64,000 bases of DNA from Caenorhabditis elegans (GCF_000002985.6 NC_003280.10:62001-126000), one strand, 5' to 3'; positions 10,104 to 22,848 are shown, numbered from the stretch's first letter. A program made the numbers and translations. The notes: generated by a model from the letters alone, not told the origin.

Positions 10104-13100
10104 TTACCTATAGTTTGGAAGTACTCGGAATGGTTGTCCGTGTCCAGGAACTATCCAATCAGCCATGCAGACAATTAAATTGGCATTTTGTCTCTTGATA
10201 GCATTGTCCCAGACACCTTCTTCTATCATTACATCTCTCTGCAAAATTATCAAATTTAAACTTAATATTATAGTTTCGAAAACGGCACCTACCTTCTCAC
10301 TGAGCAAGTGCTCACTCGGAATTAAATCTCCAACAATTGCCATGGTTCCGTATCCAGCAACGTTGTGCACCAAGACAGACAAGTCGTGTTGTGTGTGTCC
10401 GGGTGTCTTCCATACTTCAACATTTCCAGACAACTTTCGATATGGTCTTTCCTTCAATTCGGTTGGAGTGACGTGACGTCCAATGTATTCCATTGAATGG
10501 TAAAGAATTGGTTTTTGAGCGAAGAAGTTCATGTTTCCCATGTGACCCGGCGAGGCGTGAGTGATGACAACACTGTCAATTTGGTCAAGAGTCACCGACT
10601 CCTTTGCAAGGCCTGCAAATTTGAATATTAAGAACGGATCTTCACACGAAGATGTTTTGGACCCTTGTCCCTAGATTGGAGACATGAACTTAATTAATTT
10701 AGATGAAGTACCATTAGATAAAAGTAGTAAATGTGACTGAAGGATCCAGCGACTGTTCTCTTGTCTCTGGTGATAAAAAGCGTTGTCCATTATTATTATT
10801 CATAGAGGACTTGTGAGGAAGTCTATTTTTCTGTTCTTTTTTCTTTTTTTCTCGTTTGGAAAGCTTCTTTAATGCTTTTTCCAAAAGTCGCTCCAATTCG
10901 TCCTCTCGAACTTGTCGATAAATGTTAATAAGTAAGACCAGAAGCCATCCCTGTGCCATGGATAGCCCTGTTGAAATGCCAACTATAACCAGGCAAGCCA
11001 TGTCAATAACAGCTCGATGATCATAATATTCCGCATTGAAACCATGTGCAATTGCATTGCCAATGATTGGTGAATTGGAAGAAACAAAGAATGCCAGAAT
11101 CAGAGTAATAGCCACGCATATTAGTACAGTAGTTCCTTTCAAAACTATCTTTGGGACCAGCCATGAAGATCGCTGTCTCGCAAGTCCATACCAACAAGCA
11201 AGGATACAGAGAATATGAACAGCATATAAAACTCCAATAGAGGACACAGCCGCCGTAGCAAAGAAATTGAATCCATAGAGTTGCAAAAATTGGACAGATT
11301 TAAGAAAAGTGGCAGTGAGAAACAAAAAATCGAAAATGCCAATGAAGAGTCCAACTGTTCTGGTTTTAACCGGTGAGCACCACGGCGACATTGGCTCCAT
11401 TTCAAGCTCACTTATTTCCAGTTTCATCTGAATTCGTCCTACTGCTTATTGGATAAGGAAACGTAGCATAGCGGAATAGGAGAGTTAGAGAACAAGAAAT
11501 GATGAATAGAGATATATTCAGGAAGAGTGAATAAAGTTGCTAAAATCCAATTTGTCGGCTCGATTCCGGTCACATTCAATAGAAATAAGAGAAAAGAGAA
11601 AGAAGAAAAGATGGGCTCTCGTGAAAGAATGATGTAAAGATTTGGGGTTTTAAAAAGTAATAGGCTCTAGTTTTCAAAAATTATCATTAATAATGAAATT
11701 TCAAGTTCTACCAGTTTCTAATTTATGTTAAACAATTTTTATGTTAAACAATTTTTCATTTTCGTGTAAATTGTAGGCATTGTTTTTTAGCATTTAATTC
11801 AATTTAATTTCGAAATGTTTCAAATATTTTCTAGATAGATTATTTGCAAATTTGTAGGACCAACTGAGTACACATTCTAATGGACTTTGGAAGCCCATTA
11901 ATATAAAGGGGATTAGCGATAAACAGAGAGGTTGTCACCACAAATTACAAATGAATGGAAAATAATTAAAGACCAAATTTCGCATTTAAAATAATATGGA
12001 GAAACAAAACACACTAACTTGAAGGAATATGGTGCTTAGAGTGAATCTCTACCAAATAAAAGAAAAAGAAGACCACATCGGAGAATTGAATTACTCAAAA
12101 AAGACGAAGCTGTTTGAAAGAATTCAGAAAAAATAGAAGAGTGCGGAATTGGTTTGTGCATCCCTAGTCCCTTTTCTCTTTACATAAATGCTTGGAAAAT
12201 AAATGATTGCAAAGTATTTTTCACGCACGCAAAGGCCTTCACTAGAAATATATAAACTTTGGAGAGTTTTGAGATTTTTGAACACTTACTATGCAACAGT
12301 CTTTCAGTGTCACTGCTGGCTCCAGTGTCAATAAGCACAATATAACCATTATCGTTGACAAGTGTGATGGCCCCAACTGCTTCTACTTGTCCGTCCTAAA
12401 ATACTTGTTGTAATTAACGTAACGAAAAGTATTTCATACCCTTAATGGTCTAACAGATCCTGCTTGGAGAACAGTCACATTTACATAGCTTTTTGGTTCA
12501 GCAGTAGAAGTCCACAGTTTCGCCCATGAGTTAACTTTTGGAGTAGTAGTCGTTGGTTCGGTAGTTGTTGTAGTCGTCGTGGGTTCAGTTGTTGTAGTTG
12601 TTGGCTGTGTTGTCGTTGTAGTTGGCAGCGGAGTTGTGGTAGTTGTGGTTGTTGCGGTCGTGGTTGTAGTTGGCTGAGCAGTGGTAGAAGTGGTTGTCTC
12701 CTGAGTTGTTGATGTTTTTTGGAGAGCCTTTTCAGCAGATATTCTGTTGTATGTTGGCCAAGCTGTACGATCCTTGATGTACCATGGCGCTTTTCTTGAA
12801 GTGGCTGTTGGAATCGGTTGCGATGGAGCTGCGGTAGGGGTTACAGTGCTCCACGTAAGTGGTAGACGTTGTGTTGGGCGAGCTGAAAACAGGGAATTTG
12901 CCAATTGAGTTAAATGAATTTATGGTATCGCGGCGGGGTTCGACTAACATAGTAGGGGTGCGCGGTAAATTTGCCGAATTTGCCGTATTCGCCAAGCACG
13001 AAAACTTTCAAAAAAATTAGAAATTTTCCGCACACATAAAAAAATTTACAATATAATTTTGACCAATACAATTGATTTTATCCCCAAAAATTTAGTAAAA

Positions 13101-15295
13101 AGACACAAAATTGAGTTATTGTGATGTTTAAGCAGACAAACCACACCGAACTTATTCAAAAACCAGGAATGTGTTAAAAATTCAGTAGTTTTGGCGCTCC
13201 AAAAAACATTTAAAAAAATCACAGTTTTCGCAGTTTGTTTAGTACGGCAAATTTACCGAAATTGCCGAGCTTGGCAAATTTTGAGATTTGCCGCACACCG
13301 CTGTATAGTATTCAACGCAAATGTATCTAATTGAAGAGAACTTTTTTGGTGATGTATCTAGTTTCCACATGCGAATGCCAAATTCAGGTATTCAACTCCC
13401 TGAGCTTATCAGATCTATGAACATTATTACACATATTCCACCATAAAAGTTTTAAATTAGATATAAACACAAAACTCAATCCGTGACACTCCGTTGTTAG
13501 AATCATAATGGAAACCGTTGCTTGAAAATAAAATAATAGTTAACCTGGTCTGCCATTGGGTACAATTCCGCGTCTAGTATCTTTGCAGCATATTGATCGT
13601 CCAAGTTTCACGGATTGATCACAAAGATATCCAACAGGACAGTCTCCGAGTGATGCAGGTCGACAGAAGGCAAAATCGTTGGCCAATATGAGAGGTTCGG
13701 CAAAGAATGGACAGACTGGAAAAGTGATAGAAGTTTTTGAAAGGTTGGTTTAAAAAATAATGCTTTGAAGTGAGATAGAACAAAAAATACTATTGTAAGT
13801 GATTAGAACAGAATAGTGCATTTAGGCAAAAAAATTGTTCCATTATTCTCCCACCAAGTAGAGAAGTTTTCTTTTGCGTGCAGTCACTTGAGAATTTGTA
13901 ACTTGATAGCTCTCGTTTTCCTTTTCGGAATTTTGATTGTTTGTGGTCATTCATAACGCATAGCGCATCCCTCGATTGGGAGCTGTAGGCAAGAAATCTA
14001 ATACATGTGATCACGATCGAAGTGTGCTCTATCTATATTGTAGGCCTTTCACAACGAGACTATGAAAGATGTTTTTTGATACTTCGATATGTGACATTAA
14101 CAATTGTGCCTTATTTTCAAACAAAAAGGCAAATGTGGAATGAGCCAAATTTTTTTTAAATATGAGTTTTCAAGGAAATCTAGAGCAATGTCGCATGTTC
14201 CGACCCCTAGAAAAACAAATGATTAAATCAAAATTAAAGTATAAAAATCGTAGAAAACAATTTTTTAGTCGACTTCCGAGATTATGAGTGGCAAAAACTG
14301 AGTAATTGTCACTTTTTGACAGTAAATAAAAAAATTTCAAAAAATTTTTTTGAAGAGTTTTACTATGATATTCGGGTAATTTTGGAATCAGAGTTAAAAA
14401 AAACATCCCCACTGGCGCTACTCCAGTTAAGTTAAATTTCTAAAGAATTGCTCTTTCGAAAATGTTTTAATTCGCCAAAACTGAAAGTCAAAACCTTACG
14501 CTACTGGATCTGTTAAATTGTATACAAAATTTGTCGAATTTTAAAACTGATTTCAGCCTACGGATTTATTAATAGTTGTAACAAATTGTGATATATGAAG
14601 TAATTTTTTTTGTTTAATTTCGAAAATTTTTTTCTATTAGTAAACTAATAGTAAGAGTGAAAGATAAATTTCTCAGATTGTCCTAGATATCGTTCTGCTA
14701 TTCATATGTATCCGTTGTTTTAGCCCAGCCATTTTTTTAAAGCGAACTTTACATTAGACTTTTTGGCCATTACGTAACCAGCGGTCACATCAAGAAAAAA
14801 GATGACAGTCCACGCACGATTCATCACACGGAAGATTTCTTATCACTAGTGCAAACAAAAGAGCATCACCCTCACAGAGAGACTGTTAACACCTAATCAA
14901 ATGAAAACGGGGATGATTGACAGAAAAATCGCATACCGTCACGACTGTGAGATCTTGGTTCGGACGTCGTCGGCGCTTCCGGTGTGGTTTCGGTCGTTGT
15001 GGCTTCTGTCGTCTTGTCGGATCCCCATCCGAATAGTCTGGAAGCAGAGCTGAGAATTATTAGGGGTAGTTCCCCAGTCGTATGACAATTGGGGAATTAT
15101 TTTTAGTTTAGAAACGAGCCGGTTTATCAGACACGTAAAACAGGGGAAAAAATGTTACCTCAGAATGCTTCCAGCCAAGTCATTTTGTCCATTGAGACTC
15201 TCTCGGTTGTTCAAAATCCATTGTCTCAATTGTTCAGTTGTAGCTCCATGCGTGCCGCTGATCAGTAACACAGTAGCAATAAAGAATAACTTCAT
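10104..15295 (-). CDS. Secreted metallo-beta-lactamase-fold protein, MBLAC1/SWIP-10-like
   Basis: Exons 15295-15159, 15037-14937, 13715-13545, 12882-12440, 12395-12290, 10612-10293 and 10238-10104 join in frame to 470 residues. Order of parts: signal peptide (residues 1-17, KLFFIATVLLISG core); T/E-rich linker; a six-cysteine segment (about 81-136, encoded by exon 3); a long Thr-rich mucin-like linker (about 185-262); and an MBL domain (285-470). MBL landmarks are LIDTGAS (D307), THASPGH (338-343), TPGHTQHD (H392), VGD (D415) and VPGHGQPF (H459). The canonical HxHxDH is reduced to HASPGH: the second His and the Asp are missing, so binuclear metal binding and hydrolysis are doubtful. MBLAC1 is the nearest family I recognise; the Cys-rich and mucin parts point to extracellular action. 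Intron 5 (12,289-10,613) contains a separate same-strand gene. The last intron (10,292-10,239) is 54 nt and open in frame, so retention would add 18 residues. Confidence 0.85.
10714..11427 (-). CDS. Four-pass membrane protein nested in the MBL gene intron
   Basis: A single uninterrupted frame encodes 237 residues. Hydrophobic segments fall at about residues 25-48, 55-80, 92-115 and 142-172, and the C-terminal 70 residues form a highly charged tail with a KKLSKREKKKK stretch and poly-Asn. An acceptor-like AATTCAG sits directly before the ATG, suggesting SL trans-splicing of an independent transcript. The gene lies wholly inside the 1.7 kb intron between exons 5 and 6 of the MBL gene on the same strand, so it needs its own promoter or processing from the host pre-mRNA. 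It resembles nematode-specific tetraspan proteins (DUF-type) by topology only. It is not similar enough by eye to the 972 gene to call a paralogue. Confidence 0.75.
   Translation of the reverse strand: MKLEISELEMEPMSPWCSPVKTRTVGLFIGIFDFLFLTATFLKSVQFLQLYGFNFFATAAVSSIGVLYAVHILCILACWYGLARQRSSWLVPKIVLKGTTVLICVAITLILAFFVSSNSPIIGNAIAHGFNAEYYDHRAVIDMACLVIVGISTGLSMAQGWLLVLLINIYRQVREDELERLLEKALKKLSKREKKKKEQKNRLPHKSSMNNNNGQRFLSPETREQSLDPSVTFTTFI
12953..13303. repeat. GGCAAATTTGCC-family element in MBL intron 3
   Basis: The element starts with TAGGGGTGCGCGGTAAATTT and ends with GATTTGCCGCACACCGCTG, inverted termini shared with 9,437-9,608. A longer unique interior (about 13,020-13,230) includes GTGATGTTTAAGCAGACA, which recurs in the copy at 18,411-18,656. 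It lies in the intron between exons 13715-13545 and 12882-12440. Confidence 0.75.
14145..14436. mobile_element. MITE with TTAA end (CCACTGGCGCTACTCC family), truncated
   Basis: The right end reads CCCCACTGGCGCTACTCCAG followed by TTAA. Internal blocks (TCCTTGAAAACTCAT, TTTGACAGTAAATAAAAAAA, GTTCCGACCCCT) match the full copy at 21,344-21,776. The left terminal repeat is missing. It lies in MBL intron 2. Confidence 0.65.
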
Positions 15296-18200
15296 ATTTT
15301 GTTAGATTAAATGTGTGCACACAAATATTAAATAAGATTTTTGTGTGGGTGGTTGTGTGTAAATTATATGAGCAGAATATGTATATAGTTAACACGAGAG
15401 AGACTGTTGAAGAATGCACACTTCGTTTCGACGATTTTATGTGAGAGTTTTGGAGTTCTTGTGCTCAATAGGATGATGGGGTGGGGTCAAAAGCGAAATT
15501 GTGCGTCGAGCTCCTTACCGCGCGGAAAAAGAAGCGCCCTGTGCAAAAGGGGCGGAGATTACAGTGTATGTGTGTGTGTGTGTGTGTGTGCACAAGCTTG
15601 TCGCTCTTCCTTCTGATCCTATGGCGTTCGTTTCTCACACTTTTGTATTATTCTTTCTCGCAGATTGAAAGGAGGATCCTAAAAAAGAACACACGGATAT
15701 GGTAGAAAATATCAAGAAAATTGTGTGTGTGTGTGTGTCAGTGTGCTCAGTGAAAAGGGAGAAACGATTTCATTCCGGCAATTCGACAAATTGCCGGAAT
15801 TTAAAATTTCCGACAAAGCGGCAAATGGGCACATTGCTGGAATTGGAAACTTCCGGCAAATCAGCAATCTGGCAAATTGCCAAATCCGCCGGAAAAACGG
15901 CCATTGCCAAAAATTTTCGACAATTGTGGTTTTGAATTTTGCGCAACCTCTCACGCCACCAACAATACCGTATATTTCGTATTGTTCCACTTTAGCTTCT
16001 CCGTTGTTTTTAATGAAAAGTTCATAACATGAATAATGTTCTTTTTTCTATAAGTTTCAATCAATTTTATTGATATATTCAAAATGAACCTTGGTTTAAC
16101 TTTTCAAAGTAGAACAGTGGAGTTTAGCAGAAATAAAAAATATACGGTAATTAACCGTTGTTGTTATCATGTTGTGCTACAGTTATTACAATTATTCTGT
16201 ATTCTTTTGTGACCGAGTAAAATTTCAGTTTACCAGCCGCGCATATAAATAATTTTCAGTATGCCTATAGTAGTCCAAAAGTACCACGGTATTGTACTGA
16301 TAATAATTAAAAATTGCATTACATACTAATTTAATTAAATTGCCTCTCATTTGAGGGAATAAATTCGGAACAAGTTCTAAAATCTGTCACGAAAATACTT
16401 GAAAGTTTTTTGCCTTCTTTGCACTAACCGGCTAGATGTACTCAGATCTATCGGACGGGTGAGAAGGGTCATCTCATTGCTTTTCTTCATTCCACCCGTT
16501 CTCTCTTCCTCTCATCATCACACGAGTGGCGGTGCAGCAGCAACAGGAGCAGTACCTATCTGTATTTATTTATTTACAAAACAACTTTCCCCTCGCGGCG
16601 GTTCTTTCTCTCGGCGAGAACCTCCCAATTTTCGTCGGGTATCCTTTTGTTACGTTCGTTCGTGAAGAGAACCTTCGCGCCGCCAACCGTTTTTTTATTA
16701 CAGAAGTTGTTGGATCATCATTCAAGAGCCGTGGTGCACGATGCGGCGACGCCGTAGCTGAAAAAATGATGAAAAAGTGGATTGAGAGTTCAGTTTTTAG
16801 ATTCTTTGTAGAAAAATGGTCACAAGCTACATTTTGATGATTTATTGCAATGTTACTTACGTCTACAGTGGAAGAATTATTGTTTATTATATTTTTACTT
16901 GAGAAGTTAGAGTTGAGGGCTTCATGAAAAAAAAGAAGCTTGAAAACTAAAATTTACATCTTAAAACTCAATGATCTAATCGTCAATTAGGTATTGCAAA
17001 CCACACACACATAAAAATTTCTCAAGTTCGTGCGAACTGAAATTATTTTTCGAAATAATAGGCTCATTAGATGTTGTACAGTACTCATTCATCATACAAA
17101 GAAAAATATTCGACCTTTGCTCGAAGTGTGTTGCAATTCTACGCATATTCAACCCACGCAATGAATGGCGCCTCTTTTTCAAACAGATTCCATTCTTGTT
17201 TTCTTTTTTCTGTTTTGCAATCGTTCCTATTTGTACATCGCGTTTCTATTGGCGAGCGGGTATGTGCATCGGAATCGACGATGAAATCTGCAGTGGGAAG
17301 TATTTACACTTCATGCAAGAAGTACCAAAGTCGGAGCAAATACCAAACGGGTGTTCGTTGGAATATCGTTGAAACATTTTGAACTCGTGTTACTGGAAAA
17401 ACATTAAAACACTGTTGGACCACTGCCAACATTAAAAATGGGCAAACTTCGTATTAATCAAACATCGAATAATCCACAAATTGCGGTGAATGGACCTAGA
17501 TCTTTAATAGCTCTGTTTGATTAATAAAGAATACTTGATAAAGAACTATATGATGCAATTTTTCATGTTTGGTTATTATATCTAATGTTTGATTAAAACA
17601 GCCTAGGTAATATTTGTGAAAGTAAAGGACTTGTTCTTATTTGGAAGGTTCACATTTCCACAATGATTTGATTTGAAAATCATTATGTAGAAAATCGCAT
17701 GGGAAACAAACATTCGTCATGTTTAAAATACCAACTAACATCTTTCACATTTTCATACATGTAAGCTAATGGAACAGCAGCAGCATTTGACAAAACGGAA
17801 GATTGCGCCATATTGCTTTAGTATTTAACCTTAACAAGTTAGCGCCAAAATGTAAAACATTTTTGTTGAAAGCTTTGAATATGTGCTCAAAAATTCTGTG
17901 AAAGTTAACCGTTGCCTAAAATTTTTTTCTCGATAATTGTTTTGAGAAAAATTCGCTTTGACAAAAATGTGATGCCTCCAAACGTATGGAAAACTGAAGC
18001 TTCAAACAATAACTTGGGAATCAATATAAAAATGGGGTGAGTGCAAATTGCACTTTCAACTAAAAAAATCGAATCAGGCGATTCGGTCCCATTTCAAAAA
18101 CGACACCGAAGTTGTTTATTTAGTGTTATATAAATTAACATCATTCCCTCGGCGGCTTATCATCGGAAAGATTGCTCTGTTAATTATGATTTCTGATGAT

Positions 18201-18410
18201 TGCGCATTTTTAAATATCTCTTTGTTCTTTTTCAATTCACGCTCTTTTTGCTTGCCCCTAGGTGTTGTTAACTGATTTTCCTTTTTAATCTGCACTGCTG
18301 ATGTTTTGCAAACATCACATAGAGCACAAGACACGGTTTTCGCTAAATTCCTTTTGATAGTGAATGGGGTTATTCTATACTTTCGTGGGTAGATAAATTT
18401 AGTTCAGATC

Positions 18411-18656
18411 AGGGGTGTGCGAACATGCCGAGTTCGGCAAATTTTCCGAATTTGTCAAAACGGCAAATTTCAAAAAAAGTAGATTTGACAAATTTTCCGA
18501 TCTATTGGGTTATTTTGATGTTTAAGCAGACACACTACACGGGACTTATTCAGAAAGCATATGTGTGTTAAGAATTCAGTAGTTTCAGTACTCCAAAAAA
18601 ATGAAAAATTTCATATTTTTCGGAGTTTGTTAAGCTCGGCAAATTTTGAGAGTCAG
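18411..18656. repeat. GGCAAATTTGCC-family element, 3' truncated
   Basis: It opens with CAGGGGTGTGCG and contains TGATGTTTAAGCAGACACAC, shared with 12,953-13,303, then ends at GGCAAATTTTGAGA without the closing terminal repeat. Confidence 0.65.
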
Positions 18657-19263
18657 TATTTTTGAGGAGTTTTTAATTTTTCATAACTCTGTAGTCTGGA
18701 ACCGAGTAACACTATTTTTACGAAAATATACTTTTCGAAAGCTTTTGTTCACATAATGTTTTTGGAAACTTTCTGGAAAAACTGACACATTTTTTATCTT
18801 AAATGGAGGAATCATTGTATCATTAAACATTGACAAATTTTCAGAAAATTGTTGTAACAAGAGTTTTTGCCTTGAATTTTCAGATTAATTTCCAAAGTGC
18901 TCATCTGTCGCTCAAAACTTTGTAGGAGCACATTTAGAAGGTTTTCTTTTAATTGGCATTAATTTCTGATACTTCCCTTGCTATTGACTCATACTGTTTT
19001 GAGATTCATTTTTACCGTGAACGAATCAACCAGCAATATCTCTAAACTTCTGAAGGGTCAGATTTGATAGTCAGTTTTAGATAGACACCAAGAATTATAT
19101 TGTTATATTCTAGTAAGAACGATGTTGTTTCACTCTGTGTATAGTATTATGTCAAGCTTTGGCTGGCACTTGTAGCTTTTCATGACAATTTTATAGGTGT
19201 AAGATAATAAGAAGTAACTCAAATATAAAGTACTAATCAAGAAGCAAACTTCAACACACTCCA

Positions 19264-19359
19264 ATGTGTTCGGTTTCCGTTCGCCTCGTCCGCACCAACG
19301 GATTACCGGAGCATCGTTGTCGTGCGAATGCTCAGGGCTTAGAAGATGTGTGTCTAGGT
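19264..19359 (+). other. Coding-like fragment with donor site (possible first exon)
   Basis: An ATG-initiated frame with high CpG content encodes about 32 residues (starting MCSVSVRLVRTNG) and ends at a GTAAAC donor in phase 1. It would splice in frame to the second exon of the CPG4-like gene at 23,144, 3.8 kb downstream, and would remove that gene's signal peptide. It could equally be an isolated exon of an unrecognised gene or chance. Flanking DNA is far more AT-rich. Confidence 0.2.
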
Positions 19360-21343
19360 AAACATGCGGTCATCTCATTGTGCCACTTTTGTGCGGGGGA
19401 ATCCTACTGTGGTGTTGTTTTTGTGCATAGGAAGAGGGATAGATTTTCAATCAAATTCAAAACACAAAAATCGAAAATTGAATGTATTCTTTCATCGTTT
19501 TCTCTTCTTTGGTCTGCGGGCAATTCAAATTGGTCATGTATGTACTTGAATATTTTTTGTTTGTATGTGTATGTGTGTGTGTGTGTGGGATGTGTGCTCC
19601 CTATGAGCCACATTGAAAGTTATAACAGAAATAGAAACGGGTGTTTGGAATATGTGAACTTTTTGACTGTCTCATACTTGCCGGAAAACGGGTATTATGA
19701 AATTAAAGTTTGTTACTGAAACTTTTTTTTGAGAAAATTGACACATTCAATAGGCACATTCTTATGGAACGGTAGTTGCCGCCCACTCCTGGTTAAAATG
19801 CTGAAATTTTCATTTAAAGCGATGGAAACGATGTGACGCTTTAAGTCCCTCGATCGATACAAAAACGAAACATTTCTAGATAAACAAAAAAAATTACAGT
19901 CCACCTAAAAAGTTACTTCAAGAGTCAGAACTAGCGGTTGTTTTGTGGAGTCGTTTAACGCAGCTATAGCTATATCGAGATAATTTTGCCTAAATATAGT
20001 TTACATGGGCTAAAACTTGTTTTATAACACACAAAACTATACTCTGTTATGAATATCTTACTATGTCATTTAGTCGTTTCAAGACTACCTATATGGGTGA
20101 TTATTTTCTTATTGACATCTACATCTGAAGCTCATCGACCTAGAAAATATACATGTGGTTTCATTATTTTGTGTCATTAAACATTTTTGAGGTTTCTTTA
20201 AAACTTCGAACATTTTTCAAAAAGAGTCTTCCAATTTACGTTTTGAAGTTTTTTTTTTGAATTTTTAAGAAACTCTAAATATAGTTCAATGAATTTATTT
20301 TACAAATGACTCGCTTTGTTTGAAACGCTTTCTTGTAGCAATTTTAATGTTGTAAGAGCTTTTCACTATATCCAGATAGACTAAAAGCCTGTCACCACTA
20401 ATTAGCACCACCAAAAATTTCTAATTGGCAGGATTCTCTCTTCCAGAAGGTTGGTATGTCACACAACAATTTTTTTCTCCACAATGAACGATTCGGCCTT
20501 TATGAACGGCCTTTAATCACTTTCCAAAGTTTCAGAAAACGTTTCGATAAACAAATTTGGCTGAAAATTTTCGCATAAAAATTCAATTTTTTTAACGTCT
20601 CAAATTGTTTTTACAATCATGTACCATAATAAAAACAACAGTTGGCTAGGAAAATACACGCGAATTTTTAACCGCTTGTTTTAAATACCTTTTTCAAATT
20701 CTAGGTGTTTCTCTGCCGCTAAATTTTTATTAGGAGCCTATTCAAAAAATCTTCTTTCCAACGAGACAGGTGTCATTTGGAAGTCTTCTCAAATAATTTC
20801 CTCGGTAATCTTTGCCTATTCTTTTAAATACCTTTTCCATTTGCTTTCTTCTTTTTTTCTAAGCCAACAAAAAAGACTCCGTCCTACTTCTTCGTTTTCT
20901 GAAGAAGAGGCCCCGTATGCTCCGAATATTATATCAAGTGGCTTCGAGCCTGCACAACACATTGCTCCCTTCCCGAAAAAGCTCATAACTATCTTGCCAC
21001 GCCCATTTTCTTGGGGTCCGTGTCCTTGGCCGTCGCCCGGAGCCCACTTCTCGTCCCTCCATTTCCATTCAATTGCTCTTTTCCCCAGGCGACATCAAAA
21101 ACCCGTATTTTAGGGGTCACCATTTTTCTGTTTTATTGTCTTGTTTTTGGGTGTTCCGTTGTTGAAAAAAATGACCATTCATTTTAGGTGAAGCAGCGAG
21201 GCTCCTCTGAGACTTGTCTACTAGATTTTGAAAACCTAGAACTTTTCCTTTTTTGAATAAATAAGTTAATACAATTAAATAAAACGAGCTCAAATAGATT
21301 CCTTGTGAGGTATGTAGTCATTTCAACACGATATGAGTATCTG

Positions 21344-21776
21344 TTAAAGGTGGAGTAGCGCCAGTGGGAAAAATGTTAAAAACTACGGCTCTGGTGTCAA
21401 AATGACTGAATATATAATAAAACTCTTCAATTTTTTTTTGAAATTTTTCATTTACTGTCAAAAAGTGACAATCACTCAGTCTTTGCCACTCATAGCTTTA
21501 GAAGTGGACCAAAAAAAATGTTTTCCTACATTTGTTAAGTATGCTTTCACTTTTTCAAAAATTATTTGTATTAAAACGTGTTACGGGTCGGAACATGCGG
21601 CATTGCTTTGGATTTCCTCAAAAGCTCATACTTTTCAAAATTTTGGCAATTTGCCAAAACTTTGACCGAAAATTATGAAAAATCTAAATTTTTTAAAAGT
21701 GCTTTATTATGATTTTTGGTAGTTTTAGATCATTATACATGTATTTAGAGTTCCCACTGGCGCTACTCCATCTTTA
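21344..21776. mobile_element. Full-length TTAA-flanked MITE
   Basis: The termini are inverted: AGGTGGAGTAGCGCCAGTGG at the left, CCACTGGCGCTACTCCATCT at the right, each bordered by TTAA. TTAA target duplication is the hallmark of piggyBac-type insertion. The interior is AT-rich with no transposase. Related but incomplete copies lie at 14,145-14,436 and 49,768-50,070, and a terminal fragment at about 41,750. Confidence 0.8.
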
Positions 21777-22848
21777 AATATCGTTCAATTAATGTTCATA
21801 TTGGGAGCAATCAATAGTTTTCATTCGATTCAACTAATTCCATGTGTTCATGCTAGTTTTATACGACTTTCGAAATGTCTGTCTCCCAATTCATAATGAC
21901 CACACCACACATCTAGTCAATTTTGGGCCCCAAATATCCTTGATTCCTTTTTTCAACACCTCTTGAAAAGAGGGGGAGAGAGAGAGAGCAATTACCTCAA
22001 AAATGGAACAGCTTGTGTTCTGTTGAAGAACATGAAGAAAAATAGATTGCTGGAAAGAAAAAAAGAAACATAAAGTCGATTAGCGGTCGCAAAACTACAA
22101 TTTTTGTTCTCTCGTGGGAGCCGAAACCAGTCAACGGCTATTTAGCGAGTTTTTGCGCCAAAGTGCAGCCGGTGCATCAATTGAATTCTTGTTTGCTTAT
22201 TTTGCAGGGCATGCTCGTCAATTGTAGCATTTATAATTTTTAAAGAATTTTTTGACCTATTTCTCGAATTCATTAAGCCCTTTTTTTTTCATTTGCTCGT
22301 CGCAATTCCAAGTCTGGCAAAAAACGAAAATTGCCGAAATTTCCGATCATCAAATATAAAAATTACCAAAAAAGTATTTGAAAGAGTATTTAAAAAATTT
22401 AAAACATGGTAGGCAAACACATATATTTTGTTGAGAAATATTTGCCAATTACCAAAAATTTTGATTTTGCCCAAGTTTGCTGATTCTCAAAATTTTTAGA
22501 TTATCGGACACTCCTTATCCACTAGGAATTTGAACACTGTTGCCCAAGTTTTGTCCGAAAGTATTAACCTAGTTGGATTAGCTTGGCCAAGTTAAGAGAA
22601 ATTTGATTCAGGCCGCGTTCACTAAGATTTTATCCAAACCCTGTTAATCTCTTGTCCGAGTTCAAAACGATACGAAGGAAAAATACAAAATTCCTGCTTT
22701 AACTTTTTCTGAACCTAGTTAAAAATTTCGGACCAAACTTTGACAAGAACCTGGCACCGACAAAACTTTGTCTTGTTTTCTCCATACCTCAACTCCCCGT
22801 TAATCTGAATTTTTTCAGAACAATTTTCACCTCAATGCAATCAACAAA

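Larger units (their letters stand above)
15296..22848. other. 7.5 kb non-coding, repeat-bearing spacer
   Basis: This lies between the divergent MBL gene and the CPG4-like gene, so it holds both promoters. Visible parts: GT microsatellites at 15,568-15,592 and 15,722-15,738 and TG at 19,565-19,590; GGCAAATT-type repeats at 15,776-15,935, 18,411-18,656 and about 22,315-22,505; a CpG-rich block at 16,440-16,700; a coding-like fragment at 19,264-19,359; a GC-rich block at 20,880-21,110; and a TTAA MITE at 21,344-21,776. Inverted ATTAATCAAACAT/TGTTTGATTAAT pairs sit at 17,454 and 17,513. No complete gene could be built. Confidence 0.5.
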
